From assembly GCA_947359465.1 (NCBI GenBank), contig OX375872.1, positions 13,675,018 through 13,739,017 of the forward strand: a DNA stretch of 64,000 bases. The letters are read 5' to 3'. Of the stretch, positions 1 through 10,784 are shown piece after piece. Under the pieces are notes generated by a model. It ran no database searches, was not told the origin of the DNA, and saw only the letters and a list, made by a program, of their open reading frames with translations. Source of the DNA: Metellina segmentata (lineage: Eukaryota > Arthropoda > Arachnida > Araneae > Tetragnathidae). Both the position numbers and the translations under genes were made by a program. Position 1 is the first letter of the stretch. Each line of letters begins with the position of its first letter.

Positions 1-1059
1 AGTAGAAATTAAATGTTATCTTAATTCTTTTGGGGATGTGAGGAAAAGTCGATAAAATGTTTGGTAAAGATAAGATTGTGTTTGGTTAAACTTATTGACT
101 CTCAAACATAAATAGTTATCAATGACTCAGGATTGGATCGTCTACTGCAGTGTTTCCCAAACTTTTGACATATGTGTACCCTTTCTATAATTTTCGTAAC
201 TCTGAGTACCCTTCGCAGGGGTGAAAACAGCCAAAATGTAAAAAAGAGGAAAATATACGTAGCGTTATTTTGAACAACAAAAATAGCTGAATAAGAATAC
301 TATATTTGTGCACTAATGCGAGTACAGAACAGTGGTGCAGCCAGAAATTTTTTCTGAGGGGGGTAGGCAAATTTTTAGTTTGATAAAACCCTACAAAGTC
401 CACTAAAACCAATAAAATTTGTCTTTGGAAGTAGGGAGGTTAACCCATATCCTCCCATGGCTGCGCCCCTAGTACAGAATATGTGTTTATGATAAGCATG
501 TATTTTTGCGTATTATTTAGGTTAAAAGTTCTACAAAGTCCACACAAAAAACAATGAAATTTGTCTTTGGAAAAGTGGGAGGGGGAACCTTACGTGTAGA
601 CTCAAATTGTGTAAAAGAGAAAAAATATCTAGGCAACTGTTAACAGTATAAATAAGTTGCATGAAGTTGAAAATGTTATTTTTATGAATATTTTTGAACA
701 TCTTCCCAATGGTGAGATTTAAGAGTTGCAATTTTTCCAAAACCTTGATACAAAAAAATAAATCAAATAAATACTATTTTTATTAAATAGCATAAATTTT
801 ATATGAAAAAAAAAGTAGACATCAAAAATAAAAATGGTACAGCTTCAGTCTACGTTTATAGCAAAGGCAACGGACTTGGCGCTTTTTGGCGCACTTCTAG
901 TAGCGAGTAATAACAGGTTAAAGTTGTTTTATACAACCTGGTCAAGAGTAAAGTTTTAAAATTTCATTTCGAATATTCCAGAAAGTTCTTTCAAATTCCG
1001 TTAAACTGTCGTTTGATTTCATTGGTTCATTTGAAATAATTCTTTCCTTGGCGACTTAA

Positions 1060-1479
1060 GGGTCGCTGCACACATCCGATTTTTCAACGTGCGGCGCCAC
1101 TGCGGCACCGAAGCCCACCTACACACACATAACCGAGAAATGTCACGCGAACTCATTTCGCGCCATTTGCGATAGCTATTCTATCGCAGAAAACGTGTTT
1201 ATTTCGCTAACTTGGCTTAAAAAAAGTATATTTTGAAACGAAATAGACATTAATGGATACAACCATTTATTAATTATTATTTATATTCTATTTGTTTCCG
1301 AACGGCTGACTCATGTGCGGCGCCGTGGGGAACTGCGGTACAAATTGCACGCAAGTTGGACGTGCGTCTCGCCCCAGCGGCGCTGGAGGCATGTATGCAC
1401 TCTATTGGATCTAACGTATCTCAAACCGCACTTGCGTTGCGGCACCGCACGTTGAAAAACCGGATGTATGCACCAGGCC
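1060..1479. mobile_element. PIF/Harbinger-like MITE nested in the hAT element
   Basis: The left arm starts GGGTCGCTGCACACATCCGA and the right arm, reverse-complemented, starts GGCCTGGTGCATACATCCGG; the two arms stay similar for about 50 bases, through the shared block TTTTTCAACGTGCGG. TAA flanks both ends (1057-1059 and 1480-1482), matching the 3-bp TWA duplication of PIF/Harbinger elements. There is no coding potential. It is much more GC-rich than its AT-rich surroundings. Family assignment rests on the TIR style and TSD, not on a transposase. Confidence 0.7.
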
Positions 1480-2577
1480 TAAGTGCGCCAAGGGCAGGCT
1501 GTTGCCACAGCTATAAACGAAGACTGAAGCTGTATCCCTGTGGTAAAAAAAATATAACTTAATTCAGTTTAAATTTACAACCTATTTACGAATATAGAAC
1601 TTTTTTTTTCAAAATCTCTATTTTTTTCCGTTAATATTCTTATTTTCTATTTAAATCAAATAAAACTTGAAATTAATAACTCGTATTATCCAAGAAACAA
1701 TTTAGCTTATTAAAACAATCATAAATATCGCCCTAAAAAGAAGCATCATTTTGAAATTTCCGTTGCAAAAAATAGCCGCAGTCTATGTTTAAAACGGTGG
1801 GGGCACCGCCTTGGCGCACTTCTAAAGTCGCCAAAGAAAGAAGTTTTAACGGATTTTGAAAGTACTTTCTAGAGTATTCAAAATGAAAATTTAAATTTTC
1901 CGCTTGCCGTGGTTGCCATAAAAGACGAAAAACCGAGCATCTTATTTTCTAGTTAAAAGAAAAATCACATTAAAAGCTGATCAACTTTAAATATTTCAGT
2001 TATACCTTTTCCGCCGCATCATGACGTTTCACGGCCGCTAGATAACAGCTCCGCTTTTTTAGGAAACCGTAGCTTTACCTACGAAATATGCAACAACGTA
2101 CGCTAACTAGTGCAAAATCCAAGTTCTCCAGGTTTACTATTAAACTAATAAGCTTCTCACAAAGGATTCTTTTCAAAAAGGAATTAGCAAGACTTATATG
2201 TCTTCTATAAACGTAAAAAAAGCTGATAAGGGCAAAAATAGGAATTTTTTTGTAAAAAATGATAAAAATCGGTCATTTTTTCAAAATTTACGAAAAGAAG
2301 GAAGAATCTCATCCCTAAAGTAAGGACACACTTTCCTTAAAAAAATTTTTTACATTTATTCTTTGGCATCCGCGTAAAGGCGGAAGATTTTCACCCCTGC
2401 CCTCGTCAAAAAAATAGATGTATTTTAATAACAATCAAAATGTTTTTTTTTTTTTCTTTTTTTGTGACATACACAAAATAATAAGAAAAGATAAATAAAA
2501 TTATTCATAATAAAATATAAGTAAAAGTTATATTATAAATAACGTTTATGTGGATCAATGAGAAGGATGGAATTGTT

Positions 2578-3026
2578 TGTGCTGAGATAACAGATCGTCA
2601 TAATTTTAATCCCTGGTTGTTAATTTGAATCTGAGATTTGGTTCCACGTCCAATAGTCTGTTCCTTTTTTACGACTTAATGTCTACAAATGCTGAAAAAG
2701 CAACTTCACATAAATATGAAGTTGGAAAAGGCAAGATGTATTTTAGAACTTTTCTGTTAAAACCGGATACACAAGTTGCATTTGTAACCAGAATGATGTT
2801 AAAGTACTCTCCTTAAATTTATTTTTCAAGAAACCGTCTGAAGCCAATTCCAACAACTGCTCTTCTTCCGCATGCGACAAATCTTCTGGCATGGATGTTG
2901 TGTTAATGTTAAACGGATATATCTTATCCATTCAATATTTTTGGTTAAGTCAGGGAAATAGTTTTTCAAGCCCACTTGCAAACTCTCCAAATGCTGTGTT
3001 ATGTATTTCAGAGTATCAGCATCCAT
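2578..3026 (-). pseudogene. hAT transposase C-terminal remnant (ZBED5/FAM200-like)
   Basis: Read on the minus strand, three frames together give the ordered blocks of a hAT transposase C-terminus. First comes a helical stretch with SLQVGLKNYFPDL, then SHAEEEQLLELASDGFLK followed by FWLQMQLVYPVL, then the dimerisation signature LPFPTSYLCEVAFSAF and KRNRLLDVEPNLRFKL. This is the pattern of animal ZBED5/FAM200-type hAT proteins. Frame changes near 2935 and 2745 and an in-frame stop before KRNRLL show it is dead. The N-terminal BED zinc finger and the catalytic D residues are absent. The remnant is about a quarter of the usual length. Confidence 0.75.
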
Positions 3027-3655
3027 TTTAGTAGTCGAACTTGTTATAAACTCATGAAGAGAGGTAAACGAGTCTACTAGAATAAGCAGATTTCTACCCC
3101 TTCTACGAGAGGATTGGGAAACGGTTGCGCCCGACGGAGGGTTAACGAAGTAAATTGTTTCTGAAACGAAGTGTGGTATATTTCCGCAGTGTCGCTCCGA
3201 ACCACATCTCACGTCTCACAAGACTGTCTTGACTTGACTCGACTCATGAGAACGTAGAATTAGGCGCAGCTAAGAACAGAGCAGTGCATATCCACACCAA
3301 ACTCCGGTGCAACGCGTACCCCAACCAAATTCCGGTGCAACGCGTACCCCCACCAAACTCTTCCCGTACCTCTGGGGGTACGCGTACCACACTTTGGGAA
3401 ACACTGGTCTACTGCAACGATGCACCACATTCACTTAAAATAAACGGATGCACTAAAACAGTTTTAAAAATTTTGTCTTTAAAAATAAATTTTTTCACAA
3501 CAGATCATTGGTTTGTGCTTAAACTCATTTCAGTGTGGAAAATTCAGATTAAGCTAATACTTAATTATCTAAATTAGATATAATTAGACAATTATGTTTT
3601 TAACAGATGTCAAATTCTAATTTGAGACAATTCTTTCTGGAAATTGTTCCTAATA

Positions 3656-4429
3656 CTAGCCACTGTGTAGCCAGCGCTGCGTTGCCCATGACAGTTCTTT
3701 TCATGGGGTCAGGTGTGACCACTGCTCGCTAACCCCCGGTGATTGCTACGAATTCCCATTTGGTTTGTGAAGCAAACCAAATGGGAATTCGTAGTCTATT
3801 GGATGACAGCCATCACGGCGTTGCCCGTTTATAAGGTATCTATATGGTGTAAAATATTCCGCAGATTTCAAATCCGTTCAAATTTTTAATCTATCTCTAA
3901 CGATTCCGATATTACAAAAAAAAAAGACTAAACAATGGCAGTCAAAAATTTTTTTAAATTTCTTTTGCTGGAATCGTTTGAGCGCAGGAAATGGAACCTG
4001 TTGATATCTCGACAACAAAAGTCAAATTCGTATTGAAAAAAGCATAAAAATTACAAATTAAAAATTATTTATTTAAAGAAAATCATATTTTTAGGTATCG
4101 ATTTCTAAATAACTCCATTTAAAACTTTATTTGTTTTTTTCGTTTGCTGAAAAATTGTTTCTTGGAAAATGAAACGGAACCACGGATAAAACAAATTTAG
4201 GATCTGTCATTTCTTTATAGTGGTGCCATTCTAAGGAAAACAATAATAAATAAATTCCATTAAATTCATTTTTGAATGTTCTAGATTAAATTTTAAAATT
4301 TGGGCTCACACAGAAAAATTGAAAAAAATTCGGACTACCTGTGTGCCAAATCTCATTACTGTAAGTGCCAGAGATTCGTCAGGACAATGCTTACACGCAC
4401 ACAAACACTTCTTTTTATAATAGTAGAGA
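3656..4429 (-). mobile_element. Non-autonomous Helitron, complete ends
   Basis: On the minus strand this element begins TCTCTACTATTATAAAAAG (from 4429) and ends in CTAG (3659-3656), with the inverted-repeat block CTACACAGTGG just before the CTAG. It lies between A and T with no target duplication. TC at the 5' end, CTRR at the 3' end after a small hairpin and an A|T target are the defining marks of Helitrons. It carries no Rep or helicase sequence, so it is a passenger copy. Related copies occur at 10785-11597, 11912-14179, 22296-23274, 24185-25188, 31622-31848 and 36828-37569. Confidence 0.8.
3752..3795. repeat. Long near-perfect palindrome inside the Helitron
   Basis: GAATTCCCATTTGGTTTG is followed after a few bases by CAAACCAAATGGGAATTC, giving a hairpin with arms of about 20 bases around a GAAG loop. 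The same half-sites recur in the Helitron copies at 11950-12060, 23150-23185 and 24210-24370, sometimes in several directions. It could fold into a cruciform or act as a binding site; no function is shown. Confidence 0.75.
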
Positions 4430-5059
4430 TTATGCTTCAAGTTTTGACCTGTTTTTGTCTTCATGAGAGAATAGATTTTGAACAAATTTTTTCACCAAGC
4501 AAATCTAAAAAATTACGATTTTTTGCAGGAATTTTAACATTTAAAAACCGACAAAAAATTTATTTAACAAATAACTTTATGGGTCAAAACATCCACTGTA
4601 TTGTATATATTATACAAAATATATATGATGCATAAATATACTTATAGTAAATCAATTCACAAAGCAGCGTATTTAACAAACAGTTCATCAGGATTTGAGT
4701 TTTGTGAACATGTTTATTCATGGTGACAGTACCTAACGAAATCCTACGCACTAGAAAACTATTTTGAATATTTACTATACTCTTGGTATCGTTTTTGAAA
4801 ACTAAGAATTAAAATGTTTTGAATCATAAAAATATATCTATATTCTGATCGATTTTTCGTGATCTCTAGTGTATCTATGCACTTTAAAGAATCGTCTTGG
4901 ATGTTCCAGAATGGTGTGATACATAAACGACGGCCAAAATTAAGTTTAAAATTATCAGTGAAAAAATATAAAGCTTTATAAAAGACCGGATCAACCTTTT
5001 TTAGAAATAAAATGGGATGAATTTAAAAGGTATTCTTATCTATTCTATGGGGGAGTAGA
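4430..5059. other. Unassigned AT-rich sequence
   Basis: There is no supported gene or repeat here. The ORFs are short and AT-rich. The stretch separates a Helitron from the first SINE. Confidence 0.5.
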
Positions 5060-5072
5060 ACAAAAAAGTGGG

Positions 5073-5369
5073 TAATTTGGTAATTTTTTAGTTAACGTCG
5101 TACTAGAGCAACACAACGGGCTATTGACGACGGTCCGGGATCAGTCCCTTGAGGGAAAGATCCGAGGACAACACCTCGTAATTTTGAACCACGGTCAGAT
5201 GACGAAGCAACACCTGAGCTGGCACCCCACTCTCCAAACTTCCACGCCAACCCAACGTGAGGACTTTCGGCCACGACAGATTTAAGGTGCACCAGCCGCC
5301 TCTACACCATACGTTTACAAACATCCATGCCCGGGCCCGGATTCGAACCAGGAACCTTCCGATCTAGAG
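5073..5369 (-). mobile_element. tRNA-derived SINE (Asp/Glu-like head), 5'-truncated, with TSD
   Basis: On the minus strand it carries the B box GGTTCGAATCC, the shared body (CAGCCGCC..., GGTGCCAGCTCAGGTG, TGACCGTGGTTCAAAATTAC) and the 3' end GTTAACTAAAA before its tail. The copy stops before the A box. The direct repeat ACAAAAAAGTGGG flanks it at 5060-5072 and 5370-5382, which is good evidence for LINE-assisted retrotransposition. Confidence 0.88.
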
Positions 5370-5444
5370 ACAAAAAAGTGGGAGAGGGGATACAAAAGAG
5401 GTGTTGGCCTCTAGCACCATGGTCGAAGGTTACGGTGCGTCTGA

Positions 5445-5773
5445 TGGTAATGGTAATTTTTAATTAATGTCTTACTAGAACAACACAACGGGCTATTGAC
5501 GACGGTCCGGGATCAATACCTTAATGGAAAGATCCGAGCACAACACCTTAAATTTGAACCACGGTCAAATGACGAGCAACACCTGAGCTGGCACACCACT
5601 CTCCAAACTTCCACACCAACCCAACGTGAGGACTTTCGGCCACGACAGATTTAAGGTGCACCAGCCGCCTCTACACCATACGCTTACAAACATCCATGCC
5701 TGGACCGGATTCGAACCATGAACCTTCCGATCTAGAGGCTAACACCTTAACCACCAGACCGGTTGATCGGACG
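5445..5773 (-). mobile_element. tRNA-derived SINE (Asp/Glu-like head), near full length
   Basis: It is full length on the minus strand, from the tRNA head (CCGACCAACCGG-like start, A box TGGTTAAGG, B box GGTTCGAATCC) through the shared body to an AATGGTAATGG-type tail. A 12-bp duplication with one mismatch, CGGTGCGTCTGA (5433-5444) and CGGTGCTTCTGA (5774-5785), brackets it. Confidence 0.87.
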
Positions 5774-5829
5774 CGGTGCTTCTGAAGTATTTGTTCAAAA
5801 GTTTTACTACTTTTCCTGATTAGCTGCTA

Positions 5830-5940
5830 GTTGAATCTGCGTCGCGGTGGAGCTACACAACGCGCAATTGGAGGCGATCCGTGATCAATCCCGAAGGGAA
5901 AGATTCGATGATAACCCCTAGTGATTTTGAGCCAGCCTAA
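5830..5940 (-). mobile_element. Old SINE body fragment
   Basis: This is a degraded piece of the shared SINE 3' body: GGAGCTACACAACGCGC, then GATCAATCCCGAAGGGAAAGATTC. It diverges more than its neighbours, so it is probably an older insertion. The head is missing. Confidence 0.6.
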
Positions 5941-6000
5941 CCAAAGCCCCTACTCCTTAGCTAAGCCTCTGAAATTAGCAATATATTTTCCGATATTATC

Positions 6001-6307
6001 TGGTAATTGGTAATTTTAGTTAACGTCGTACTAGAGCAATACAACGGGCTATTGAAGACGGTCCGGGATCATTCCCTTACGGGAAAGATCCGAGGACAAC
6101 ACCTCGTAATTTTGAACCACGGTCAGATGACGAAGCAACACCTGAGCTGGCACCCCACTCTCCAAACTTCCACACCAACCCAACGTGAGGACTTTCGGCC
6201 ACGACAGATTTAAGGTGTACCAGCCGCCTCTACACCATACGCTTACAAACATCCATGCCCGGACCCGGATTCGAACCAGGAACCTTCTGATCTAGAGGCT
6301 AACACCA
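6001..6307 (-). mobile_element. tRNA-derived SINE (Asp/Glu-like head)
   Basis: It has the same body as the copies at 5073 and 5445, including the B box (GGATTCGAACC on the plus strand) and part of the head (GAGGCTAACACC). It ends before the A box is complete. No clear duplication was found by eye. Confidence 0.82.
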
Positions 6308-6312
6308 ACACC

Positions 6313-6436
6313 GTGGAGTTTCGACATATTGCAGACCTCTCTGCGCGCTTAGTGCGCTTGAGCACTCGGTTCGAATGTCGTGGATTGGACTGGATTTCGG
6401 GGTTTAATGGCGCAAGGTCCAAAAGCGGACGGGCTG
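6313..6436. mobile_element. Possible fragment of another SINE class
   Basis: A B-box-like GGTTCGAATG at about 6368 is followed by GGGGTTTAATGGCGCAAGG. The latter resembles the GGGTTTTTATGGCCCAAG block near 39105. This may be a tRNA-headed repeat distinct from the main SINE. The evidence is two weak matches only. Confidence 0.3.
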
Positions 6437-6440
6437 CTAC

Positions 6441-7266
6441 TAGGGATGCGACATCGATGTCAATGTTTTCAAAACATCGATGTATTGGAGTCGATGTTTT
6501 TGTGACATCGATGTTTATACTTGTCGATGTTTATACTTGTCGATGTTTTTACGTTGTCGATGTTTTATTTCTAATCAAAAAATTACCGTTTTAAAATTTT
6601 TTTAAATAACCAAGTAGTAACGTTAAACAATAATCATTAAAAAATAGTTATATACATTACTTACAAAAATTGTTACAAATATAGTTCTAATAATTAAAAC
6701 TTGTCGATGTTTTATTTTTAAATGAACAAAGTTCCGTTATAAAAATTTTAAAAATGACCAAGTAGCATAATTTTCATAATCAGCAAATTGAACATACTTT
6801 TAGACCAAAGTGGCCAAGGGTGAAGGGTCTGAAAAGTAGGGATGCGACATCGATGTTGATGTTTTATCAAAAAACATCAATGTATTGGAGCCAATACCGT
6901 ATAACTAGTTGCTAAAACAGTTTTAACAAATGGGGATAAAAGGTTAAATACACTGAATTTTAAAAACATCGATGGTTTTGGTGCGATGTATTATCAATAT
7001 TGATGTTTTAATTTTTACCATCGATGTTTTGCTGTCGATGTAGCATAACTAGTTGCTAAACAAGTTTTAAGAAATGGAGGGAAAAAGTTTAAATACAGGG
7101 AATTTTAAAAACATTGATGTTTTGCTGTCGTTGTAGCATCGCTTTTTGCTAAACCAGTTTTAAGAAATGGGGGGAAAAGTTTAAATACACTGAATTTTAA
7201 AACATCGATGTTTTGGGGGCGATGTGTTATCAACATCGATGTTTTGCTGTCGATATCGCATCACTA
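6441..7266. mobile_element. Non-autonomous hAT-like element rich in CATCGATG
   Basis: The ends are TAGGGATGCGACATCGA and, reverse-complemented, TAGTGATGCGATATCGA. Both ends touch the perfect 8-bp repeat GCTGCTAC (6433-6440 and 7267-7274). The interior carries more than ten copies of ACATCGATGTT-like palindromic sites. From about 6900 to 7210 there are three related blocks beginning TTGCTAAA(C/A)...GTTTTAA and ending GAATTTTAAAAACATCGAT. An internal second start (TAGGGATGCGACATCG at 6838) suggests self-insertion or duplication. No transposase is present. Confidence 0.82.
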
Positions 7267-7274
7267 GCTGCTAC

Positions 7275-7802
7275 GTAATCCTTCTAAATGTTTCATCCAG
7301 TTCTGAAATTACGAGGCAAAACCTTTGCAACGCTTTATCTGTAACGATCGTCTTGTCATGCATGCTGTCAGTGACGTACACAGAGGGACTTTTTTGGTTG
7401 ATTCTTGACCAACTCCCCGGGTAAGACCCCTTGACAGTATTCTAAGAGATGATAAAGTTGTGCAGTTGACAAATAGATTTAATTGAGACACGTTTTTACA
7501 AAAGGGAACAAATGCTAAAATTGGAAAAATATTTTTTTGATTGATTCTATAATATTTCAAGCGTAATCGAATGGTGAGGCGACATTGAATTTGTTCAAAC
7601 ACGACCAGTCTCAAAGCAAAGGAAACTAGATATTTTTCATTAGATGAGTGACAGAACCTAAACGTGTTCATTGATCTTTATTCTTTAAAAAAAAGCTGTC
7701 AGCAAAAGCCATTGTTTTAGTCTTTAGTGTTATTTTGTAAGAAATCGGCATGCTTCCTTCACTTGACCACCGCTTGACGAAGGAAAGGAAGTTTCAATGT
7801 AT
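7275..7802. other. Unassigned sequence
   Basis: I see no repeat family or credible coding sequence. A minus-strand frame of about 120 codons covers 7309-7671 but has no recognisable domain. Confidence 0.45.
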
Positions 7803-8066
7803 ATACGTTGTACTAGAGCTACAAAATGGGCTATTGACGACGGTCCAGAATCAATGCCGTAGGAGAGATCCGAGGACACTAACTTCATAACTTTTAACCA
7901 CGGTCAGATGACGTTTTGATTTGGAACCAGTCTTCAAATTTCCACAACATACCAATGTGAGGACATTTGGGCCTCGACGGATTTAACGTGCACCAGTCTC
8001 CTCTACACGACAGTGTTTGGTTGGATCGAGTGTCGAAGTTTCAACCTTCAGGCGCAAATCAAACAA
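7803..8066 (-). mobile_element. Diverged SINE copy
   Basis: It contains the shared body in order on the minus strand: GTGCACGTTAAATC, CAAATGTCCTCACATTGG, TGACCGTGGTTAAAAG and GCTCTAGTACAACG. The head side has GTTTGGTTGGATCGAG, typical of the Lys-headed copies. Many substitutions mark it as old. Confidence 0.7.
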
Positions 8067-8247
8067 AAACGTCGAACAACCCAGGTAATTATTTGGAGCT
8101 TTTGAATTACTCCGCACAGTAGAATCACCTTCTTAGAACGGCCTTCTAAAAAATAATTTGGAAACTTTTACAATATTTAAAGGTGGCATTAAAATGTTTT
8201 AATTGAATCTGTTGTCAGTACACTTACTTAAAATATTAAACAATTAG

Positions 8248-9068
8248 AAAAAATTTTCTGCCATATTAGCTGATGAGACAACTGATGTCTCGAATAAATC
8301 ACAATTTACACGTGTATATTGCTTTACATTTGAAGAAGAAAGAGTAGTTTAAAGGTTCTTTTTCCAAGACCAAAGTGAATACAAGGCAGCAACAGCACTT
8401 TCAAATCTTATTTTGAGACATATTAAAGACTTTACGAAAAGACTTTACGACAGAAGTGCAATGGTGGCCTCTTTATTATAGAGTACAAGCCAATATATTA
8501 AGGTTCTTTTCCGCAAACCCCTAATGTTCACTGCTATGAACACTGTTTAAATTTAGCATTGTCCTATTGTGATTCAAACATACCCGAATGTTGTAGCTTT
8601 TTTGCTACTATGGATTGTGTTGTAGCTTTTTTTCTCCAAATTGCCAAAGCGTGCAAAATTTATCGATAAATTTCGTGGAAGACGATAACCACATATTTGT
8701 AAAACAAGATGGAATTATTCGTCCAGAATCGTTAGTACTGTTTACGAAAAAGGTCTAAACTTCGCCTAGCTTTTTAGCCATGTTAAAATATCAGATATGA
8801 AACATGCTAATCTTTTTGTTATTCAAGAGCATCTGGCAAATTTAGAAAACTTTGAATTTTGCCCTACAGTATATTATATAAATGATATTTTGTTCAATGT
8901 ACTTCAGAATTCTTCATTTCATATTTCTTACTGTGGAAGCAATTCAACAAAAACCAAAATTACAATGAAATCTTTAAGAAACCGCTTTCAAGGGGTATAC
9001 GAAGAAACAATTTCAAATTTTGGAGACTCCGAAACTTGCCAACTAAAACACTGCCGTATAGAGCGGGC
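8248..9068 (+). pseudogene. hAT transposase remnant (DUF4371-type central region)
   Basis: From 8248 the frame reads KKFSAILADETTDVSNKSQF, the conserved start of the DUF4371/hAT RNase-H region with the catalytic Asp-Glu context. A stop follows. Later frames contain an LALSYC-like core, then FFSKLPKRAKFIDKF and a TRWNYSSRIV motif, where R-W is conserved in hAT proteins. From 8797 there is a 90-residue open stretch beginning MKHANLFVIQEHLANLENF. Several frameshifts and stops show decay. The C-terminal dimerisation domain is missing, cut by the SINE at 9069. No inverted ends were found. Confidence 0.65.
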
Positions 9069-9278
9069 TAATGCACGTCAAATCCGTTGTGGCTCAAATG
9101 TCCTCACGTTGGCGTGGTGTGGAAGTTTGAAGAGTGGGGTGCCAACTCAGATGTTGCCTCGTTAACTGACCGTGGTTCTGAATTACGTGGTACTGTCCTC
9201 GAATCTTTCTTTCGGGGATTCCAAAGCGTCGTCATTAGCCCGTTGTGTAACTCTAGTACGACATAAATTGAATGCTCC
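9069..9278 (+). mobile_element. SINE body fragment
   Basis: The plus-strand order is CACGTCAAATCCGTTGTGGC, TGTCCTCACGTTGGCGTGG, GAGTGGGGTGCCAACTCAG, CTGACCGTGGTTC and TTGTGTAACTCTAGTACGAC. The tRNA head is missing. It abuts the hAT remnant and adds 30-odd false codons to its open frame. Confidence 0.75.
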
Positions 9279-9701
9279 CGTTACCCCTGAAATTGATTTG
9301 GTTTGTTTACGAAAACACTTGGCCTTTAGGAGAGTAGGACAATTTTAGTAGTCTTTTCTTAGTATTATTTCTTATTTAGTGCTATTTAGCAGTATTTTTT
9401 AGTATTGCTATTAGATAGTTGCAGTAATCTTTAAGATTTTGACAGTGTTTTTAATAAGGTAGTAAAAAATAAAAACTTGACTACTTGGGTAATAAGTTGG
9501 GTCACCGCACGTCCCTGGGGCTGCCCCTAGTTTAGATCCTGGGTACGCACTTGTAGTATGACATGTATAATAGCAAAGTCCGTATTTTGAATCCTCAAAG
9601 AACTAGTGATTCCAACATTCAGGCTGGAGTGCGACTGTTCTTTTGCGCACGGCCTCGTCTAACCCCCCCCCCCATAAAAGTCTGTGTACGCCACTGCATG
9701 C
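9279..9701. other. Unassigned sequence with poly-C run
   Basis: There is no supported gene. A run of about 11 C residues lies at 9663-9673. Confidence 0.45.
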
Positions 9702-10099
9702 TGTAACGCCCCTAACAACAGCTCGGTATAAGAGGTCCACACCACTTACCTTCGGCCGAGAATCTGGTGGTCTACTTGCCGTCCAAGTGGATTTTAGGGG
9801 TTCACGACGCCCATCTGTGATTGAACTTTTCCGAGGGAAATCTGGCGGCTCAGAAAGAAAAGTGGTGGAGAGCTCAAGCTGAGCAGAGGTTTTTTTGATG
9901 TGGTGCTCGTTTTGGACTCCTCCGTTGAGAATATCCCATTCTTCCATGATAGTAGGGCCCACGACCTAGGGATACAAATCCATTGTAAGATATTGCACAT
10001 ATCGTATTGTGAAATAAACGTCAGTTTATTGTAATTTAGGCTGTGTCGAGTTCATTGGCACACCACTCGGCCCACTGCGTTATATTACCCCGTGTAACA
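9702..10099 (+). mobile_element. Probable solo LTR (Gypsy-like)
   Basis: The stretch begins TGTAACGCCCC and ends CCCGTGTAACA, the TGTAA...ACA border style of many arthropod Gypsy LTRs. It has a TATA-like GGTATAAGAG near 9725 and a poly-A signal AATAAA at 10013-10018, followed by T-rich sequence. No primer binding site, gag, pol or second LTR lies next to it, so a solo LTR is the simplest reading. I could not see a matching 4-5 bp duplication, which keeps confidence moderate. Confidence 0.5.
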
Positions 10100-10784
10100 C
10101 TCCAAAGGTGGCTTCTCTGATCAAGCCGACATAAATGAGACGCATTCAAGAATTCCTTAATTGGAGATCATAAAACTCCTTTCAAGTGATCAACTGTCCA
10201 TAACTAACTCTGGAAGTACTATTACAGCACTCCATTTGACATTATATTGGTTATAAAGTTCTGGGCACTTGACATAAACCCTCTTCTAACGTTAAGCTGA
10301 CATTATGATATCCTAAATCTCAAGCCCCTTGAAAACACTCAAAATTCCATCGACAGGTGGTTTACAGTTGAAAGGGACTGAAAGACGCTGAAATTGCCTA
10401 AGACCCGAGGGAGCGAGGACGCTCGCTAACTTCTGCCGAACCCTTCTTGTCCCAAAATATCTGTAATTTTGCTGTACATATCTGTAAAGCTGTGTATAGG
10501 ATGTTAGAATAAATGGTTTAGTGGTTGAAACCCAAAGATCTTGTTCTTAAAACTACCATTTCTGTCATCACACCATTTCATCCGGTACACACATTACTGT
10601 TCTGATTTTACGCATTCCGAAGACGAGTTCAAGACAAAAAATGTGGGAACTATGTCTTAAATGTACGTATTGGTCACCGCCTATGTGTATGAAAGGTAGG
10701 CATTGTATAGAATTCTTAAAGAATGTATAGAATGCCTGACGTTGTGGAGCAAAAAAAGTAAGTAATATACTAATTATTTTAATA
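10100..10784. other. Unassigned sequence, possible LTR-like remnant
   Basis: No gene is visible. Around 10400-10560 GAGCGAGGACGCTCGC and an AATAAA at about 10510 recall the end of an LTR, but no paired copy is present in the window. Confidence 0.3.

Larger units (their letters stand above)
148..3406 (-). mobile_element. hAT DNA transposon, internally decayed, with perfect 8-bp target duplication
   Basis: The left end reads CAGTGTTTCCCAAACTTTTG and the right end, reverse-complemented, reads CAGTGTTTCCCAAAGTGTGG, so the first 14 bases are identical. The 8-bp direct repeat GTCTACTG lies immediately outside both ends (140-147 and 3407-3414), which is the hallmark of hAT insertion. Subterminal repeats of a GGTGCAACGCGTACCCC-type motif sit inside the right end around 3300-3365. 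The only recognisable coding part is a minus-strand transposase C-terminus near 2578-3026; the catalytic core is missing, so this copy cannot move itself. A Harbinger-like MITE sits inside at 1060-1479. The 8-bp duplication has TA in the middle (nnnTAnnn), as reported for Buster-type hATs. Confidence 0.88.

Noticed and set aside
9603..9962. 119-codon minus-strand frame over the LTR
   Set aside because: It overlaps the LTR and its flank and shows no gag, pol or other domain.
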